Source: Mesorhizobium sp.
Lineage (GTDB): Bacteria > Pseudomonadota > Alphaproteobacteria > Rhizobiales > Rhizobiaceae
Reading direction: 5' to 3'
Length of the DNA stretch: 64,000 nucleotides
Assembly (NCBI GenBank): GCA_004017535.1
Contig: SAJS01000004.1
Coordinates: forward strand, 310,001-374,000
Shown: positions 60,956 through 64,000 of the stretch, in pieces
Numbering within the stretch: the stretch's first letter is position 1
How the letters are laid out: every line of letters starts with the position of its first letter
The notes under the pieces: model-generated
Told to the model about the DNA's origin: nothing
What the model saw: the letters and a program-made list of their open reading frames with translations, nothing else
Databases searched by the model: none
Made by a program: the position numbers and the translations under genes

Positions 60956-62257
60956 TTATTCGGCGGCGTAGGAAAGGGACGATGTCTTGACGGCGGCCTG
61001 GCGCTCCATCCGGCGGATGCTGAAGTGCATCCAGACCAGGCAGGACAAGACGATCACGAAGAGCAGCATGAAGCAGCTCGACCAGACGCCGGTTAGGTCG
61101 TTCAGCGCGCCGAAGGCGATCGGCAGAATGAAGCCGCCGAGGCCGCCGATCATGCCGACCACACCGCCGACGGCGCCGACGCTCTGCGGATAATAGGCAG
61201 GGATGTGCTTGTAGACGGCGGCCTTGCCGAGGCTCATGAAGAAGCCGAGCACGGAGGCGACGGCGATGAAGGCGAGCGGGCCGATCTCGAAGTGGAATGG
61301 GATCGGCCCGCTGATGCCGCGCACCACGTAATCTGCCGAGGGGAGAGACAGAACGAGGGTCGCGACGGCAGAGACGCTGAAGGTCCAATAGAGCACGGTG
61401 CGGGCACCGACGCGGTCGGACAGCACGCCGCCATAGGCGCGGAAGATGCTGGCGGGGATCGAATAGGCGGCGCCGATCATGCCGGCGGTGGCGATGCCGA
61501 AGCCGTAGACGCCGATCAGGTAGCGCGGCAGCCAGAGCGACAGCGCCACGAACGCGCCGAAGGCGAAGAAATAGTAGAAGGCGAAGCGCCAGACCTGCAG
61601 GTTCTTCAGCGGCGCGAATTCCTGCCAGAAGCTCCTCGCCGGCGCCACCTTGCCGGCACGGCGCTCGCGGATGACAGGATCGTCGTTGGTGGTGAACCAG
61701 AAGACGATCGCCATGACAACCAGCGCCGCGGCCCAGATCAGCGCCACCGATTGCCAGCCCCAGGCAAGCAGCACGAGCGGCGCCAGGAACTTGGTGACCG
61801 CCGCGCCGACATTGCCGACGCCGAAAATGCCGAGCGCCGTGCCTTGTCTGCCGGCAGGGAAGAAGCGCGACACGTAGGCAACGCCGACGGCGAAGGAGCC
61901 GCCAGCGAGCCCGACGCCGAGCGCGGCGACCAGCATCTGCTGATAGGTGTGGGCAAAAGCGAGCAGGAAAGTCGCGACCGCGGCGGCAAGCATGGTGAGA
62001 GTGTAGACCAGGCGGCCGCCATAGCGGTCGGTCCAGACGCCGAGCACCATGCGCACGAGCGAGCCGGTGAGGATCGGCGTGCCGACGAGTAGGCCGAACT
62101 CGGTCTCGTTCAGCCCAAGCTCCTGCTTGATGCGCACGCCGACGATGGAAAAGATCGTCCACACCGCGAAGCACACGGTGAAGGCGATGGTGGACATGAC
62201 GAGCGCCTGCCGGGGAGCACTGTCCTGGCTTTGCGCGGCTGGGAGGTTTGCAGTCAT
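60956..62257 (-). CDS. narK: Nitrate/nitrite MFS transporter, NarK/NasA type
   Basis: Major-facilitator transporter of the nitrate porter (NNP) family, 433 aa, with ~12 membrane segments. Characteristic are the first helix region MSTIAFTVCFAVWTIFSIVG, the nitrate signatures GVGNVGAAVTKFLAPLVLLA and GAVGGVVGMIGGLGGFILPI, and the NGVVxx-type Arg regions around DRYGGRLVYT. It imports nitrate for NasA. The N-terminus is MTANLPAAQSQDSAPRQALV. It is the first large gene of the nas operon, 64 bp downstream of a tiny membrane-protein gene and downstream of the regulatory leader at 62511-62607. Confidence 0.93.
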   Translation of the reverse strand: MTANLPAAQSQDSAPRQALVMSTIAFTVCFAVWTIFSIVGVRIKQELGLNETEFGLLVGTPILTGSLVRMVLGVWTDRYGGRLVYTLTMLAAAVATFLLAFAHTYQQMLVAALGVGLAGGSFAVGVAYVSRFFPAGRQGTALGIFGVGNVGAAVTKFLAPLVLLAWGWQSVALIWAAALVVMAIVFWFTTNDDPVIRERRAGKVAPARSFWQEFAPLKNLQVWRFAFYYFFAFGAFVALSLWLPRYLIGVYGFGIATAGMIGAAYSIPASIFRAYGGVLSDRVGARTVLYWTFSVSAVATLVLSLPSADYVVRGISGPIPFHFEIGPLAFIAVASVLGFFMSLGKAAVYKHIPAYYPQSVGAVGGVVGMIGGLGGFILPIAFGALNDLTGVWSSCFMLLFVIVLSCLVWMHFSIRRMERQAAVKTSSLSYAAE

Positions 62258-62321
62258 GGTCGGCTCCGGTTTGCGGCGTGGGAGACACCGCGTGTTGTAT
62301 TGATCAGAGGCGCGGCATTTC

Positions 62322-62489
62322 TCAGCGCGCCGGGGATTGCGCGATCGGTTGCGGACCCTTGCCTTCGGCTTGGTGGCTGGCGGGAAAGAAGAGCAGCGCG
62401 GCGATGAACAGCACCGCCGTCAGCGCGCTGCTCGCCAGGACATCGCGGCGGGTGAAATCCTTGAGCGAGGGTCCGATCCGTCTGGTCAT
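62322..62489 (-). CDS. Small single-membrane-segment protein in nas leader region
   Basis: A 55-codon gene: MTRRIGPSLKDFTRRDVLAS, then SALTAVLFIAALLFFPASHQ and a 15-residue tail ending IAQSPAR. It has GGAGA 6 nt before the ATG. It combines a twin-arginine-like motif (TRRDVLA) with one hydrophobic helix, so it resembles an isolated TAT-type signal or a tail-anchored small membrane protein. It lies right after the leader terminator and before narK, so it would be co-transcribed with nitrate assimilation genes. I do not recognise a family. It may be a NarK partner or only a vestige; translation is unproven. Confidence 0.6.
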   Translation of the reverse strand: MTRRIGPSLKDFTRRDVLASSALTAVLFIAALLFFPASHQAEGKGPQPIAQSPAR

Positions 62490-62510
62490 CGTCGTCTCCG
62501 GTCCAAAACG

Positions 62511-62607
62511 AAAAAAGCTGCCGTCCAGGCCCTCTCGCGTCCGTACATCCGGGATCGCGTGGTGACCTGAGCGGCAGCTTTGCCTGTGGCGCCCGCCATT
62601 GGACGCC
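62511..62607 (-). promoter_or_regulatory. ANTAR/NasT-type antiterminator RNA leader with intrinsic terminator
   Basis: Minus-strand leader of the nas operon. Hairpin P1 (62607-62588): GGCGUCC, loop AAUGGC, GGGCGCC, a 7-bp stem. After a 3-nt linker comes P2 (62584-62573): GGC, loop AAAGCU, GCC. Both hexaloops have A at position 1 and G at position 4, the ANTAR-RNA signature. The terminator stem is AAAGCUGCCG (62581-62572) with CGGCAGCUUU, followed by a U run (to 62511). P2 overlaps the 5' terminator arm, so the two folds exclude each other: bound NasT would let transcription continue. Confidence 0.8.
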
Positions 62608-62643
62608 TGTTCTGTTGCCCGCGAACGGGCCCGGTTATTTCAA

Positions 62644-62659
62644 AGCACGAAGCGTGCCA
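62644..62659 (-). promoter_or_regulatory. Sigma-54 promoter of nas operon
   Basis: Minus strand TGGCACGCTTCGTGCT: GG and GC exactly 10 bp apart, close to the TGGCAC-N5-TTGC consensus. Transcription would begin near 62633, some 26 nt before the first leader hairpin. Sigma-54 control fits nitrogen regulation. Confidence 0.72.
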
Positions 62660-62760
62660 GTTTCGCGATAAATCCGAATATCGATAAAACTCAACGAGAT
62701 AGCACAATGGACCTGTGGCGGAGCCAAGCTGCAACGCGGTCAAACATTGATCAATGGCAT

Positions 62761-62791
62761 GTGCATGCCGCACAAATTTTGTGCATCGCAC
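62761..62791. promoter_or_regulatory. NtrC-like enhancer cluster
   Basis: Four alternating half-sites: GTGC (62761), GCAC (62770), GTGC (62781), GCAC (62788). The central GCACAAATTTTGTGC (62770-62784) is a perfect palindrome similar to the NtrC consensus TGCAC-N-GTGCA. It lies about 130 bp upstream of the sigma-54 start, the usual enhancer distance. The 321-bp region 62490-62810 between nasS and the small gene contains this site, the promoter and the leader. Confidence 0.65.
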
Positions 62792-62810
62792 AAGACTGGC
62801 GCGGAAATGA

Positions 62811-64000
62811 TCAGGCGCGTTTCTGGCCGGCAATGTAGGCGTCGATCCGGTCCGGATCGAAGATCTGGCCGTCGAAAAATCCGTCGGGACCAAGCACCAG
62901 GCTCGCCCCCGCCGAGCCGACTGGCGTCGCAACCTTCAGCGCCCCTTCGACCTTGGCATTGGCGCCGGGCAGCGCCACGCCGAGCGGCTTCAGCGCCGAG
63001 CGGTAGAGGTCGGGCCGATAGCAGTCGCGGGCGATGGCGAGGTTCTGCGGCGTGTGCGGCAATTGTCCCCAGCGCACCATCTGCGTGTAGAACCACAGCG
63101 CATGGCTCTTCCAGGGGAAGTTCGCCGCCTTGTCGAAGGGCAGGAAGAAATCCTCGACGCGCCGCTCCACGCCGCCGCCAAGTTGAAGGCGTCCGGTGAG
63201 CGCCGGCATCTGGATTGCCTCCGGCTGCCCAAGGAAGGCCGGCCTTGCCATCAGCGCGGCCAGTTCGCCGCGGTTCGCCGGGTCCTGGCACCAGCGGGCG
63301 GCGTGATGCAACGCCCTGAGAAGTGCTGCAAGCGCCTCCGGGTTCTCCTCGGCCCAGGCCTTGCGCGCGCCGATCACCTTTTCCGGACTGTTGCGCCAGA
63401 GCAATGCCTTGACGGTGACGATGCGACCGGTACCGGTGGCAACCGACGCGCTGTTCCAGGGCTCGCCGACGCAATAGGCGTCGATGCGGCCGGCAGCCAG
63501 CGCATCGGCCATGAAGGACGGCGGCACGATGACGATCTCGATGTCGCGGTCGGGATCGATGCCGCAGGCGGCCAGCCAGTAGCGCAGCTCATAATTATGC
63601 CCGGAATGCGGATGCACGACCGCGAAGCGCAGCGGCTCGCGGCCAGCAACCGCCCGCTCGCGGATCAGCGAGCCAAGCGCCGTCCCCGCGCGCGTCGGAT
63701 CGAGATCGGGCGCAGCACCTTGCGCAGCCATGCCCTCCCAAACAGTGTTGGAGACGGTGACGCAATTGCCGCCGAGGCCGAGCGAGAACGGCACGATGGT
63801 CTCCGAGGCAAGCGGAGTCAGCCCGAGGCTGCAGGCGAGCGGCATCGGCCCCAGCATATGGGCAACGTCGAAATGGCCGATGGCGATGCGGTCCCGGATG
63901 TTGGCCCAGGACGTCTCGCGCTGCAGCTTGAGCTCGATGCCCTCGCGGACGGCAAAGCCCATCTCCCCGGCCACGACGAGAACGGCGCTGTCGAAGAGCG
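62811..64000 (-). CDS. nasS: Nitrate sensor NasS, NrtA/CmpA-like (partial, 5' end outside window)
   Basis: C-terminal ~396 codons of a nitrate-binding protein of the NrtA/NasS/CmpA family; the start lies beyond the right edge. The visible N-terminal part LFDSAVLVVAGEMGFAVREG, then QRETSWANIRDRIAIGHFDV and AHMLGPMPLACSLGL match the family nitrate-binding fold. NasS is a cytoplasmic sensor that holds the ANTAR antiterminator NasT inactive until nitrate binds. Transport-type NrtA would carry a signal or lipid anchor, which cannot be checked here. The absence of NrtB/C transporter genes nearby, the MFS narK and the ANTAR leader downstream favour NasS. nasT is expected just outside the window. Confidence 0.85.
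   Translation of the reverse strand, partial: LFDSAVLVVAGEMGFAVREGIELKLQRETSWANIRDRIAIGHFDVAHMLGPMPLACSLGLTPLASETIVPFSLGLGGNCVTVSNTVWEGMAAQGAAPDLDPTRAGTALGSLIRERAVAGREPLRFAVVHPHSGHNYELRYWLAACGIDPDRDIEIVIVPPSFMADALAAGRIDAYCVGEPWNSASVATGTGRIVTVKALLWRNSPEKVIGARKAWAEENPEALAALLRALHHAARWCQDPANRGELAALMARPAFLGQPEAIQMPALTGRLQLGGGVERRVEDFFLPFDKAANFPWKSHALWFYTQMVRWGQLPHTPQNLAIARDCYRPDLYRSALKPLGVALPGANAKVEGALKVATPVGSAGASLVLGPDGFFDGQIFDPDRIDAYIAGQKRA

Overview
The window looks like chromosomal or megaplasmid DNA from a Rhizobiales alphaproteobacterium, most likely a Mesorhizobium-type organism. It is GC-rich, densely coding and full of sugar ABC transporters and Gfo/Idh/MocA dehydrogenases. It carries a stand-alone second nuoD, rhizobium-type palindromic intergenic repeats and a nasS-narK-nirB-nirD-nasA nitrate assimilation block. 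The genus is inferred from content, not from a search.

Layout. (1) 1-5816: an AraC-controlled alpha-galactoside unit (binding protein, two permeases, GH4 alpha-galactosidase MelA, SDR dehydrogenase). (2) 5992-27729: a ~20 kb sugar island. A LacI-family regulator (8453) sits beside a PfkB kinase plus GatZ-like protein. Divergent units follow: esterase/oxidoreductase on the minus strand, and on the plus strand class I aldolase, PfkB kinase, UgpC-type ATPase, binding protein, two permeases, two TIM-barrel isomerases, oxidoreductase, hydrolase, epimerase and ROK kinase. A second, ribose-type ABC unit with another oxidoreductase ends the island. Three similar operator-like sequences (8301, 11792, 23624) lie upstream of these units and suggest one regulon. 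(3) 27990-32430: miscellaneous metabolism (FMN reductase, class III aminotransferase, L2HGDH-like flavoprotein, KTSC protein, AlkB-like dioxygenase). (4) 32522-35996: an Rrf2 neighbourhood (cupin, NmrA-like reductase, MscS channel, Rrf2 regulator, small secreted protein) tied together by three copies of a 23-bp operator. (5) 36165-38356: orphan NuoD2, a hypothetical protein, and a proline-rich small protein behind an EcfG-type general stress promoter. (6) 38399-44322: SIS, GntR and ROK genes divergent from a three-gene ABC importer that has no ATPase. (7) 44337-55454: a nucleotidyltransferase-like protein, then an RpiR-regulated polyol-type cluster (Gfo/Idh/MocA, SDR, mannitol-dehydrogenase family, TIM-barrel isomerase, ribose-type ABC transporter with two permeases). 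(8) 55469-64000, minus strand: nitrate assimilation. The narK-nirB-nirD-nasA operon is preceded by an NtrC-like enhancer, a sigma-54 promoter and a two-hexaloop (ANTAR/NasT-type) leader ending in an intrinsic terminator. The nitrate sensor nasS is cut by the window edge.

No tRNA, rRNA, CRISPR array or intact insertion sequence was seen. The most interesting items are three regulatory systems readable directly from the DNA (the LacI regulon, the Rrf2 operators and the NasT leader) and the unassigned sugar pathway of the 8-28 kb island.
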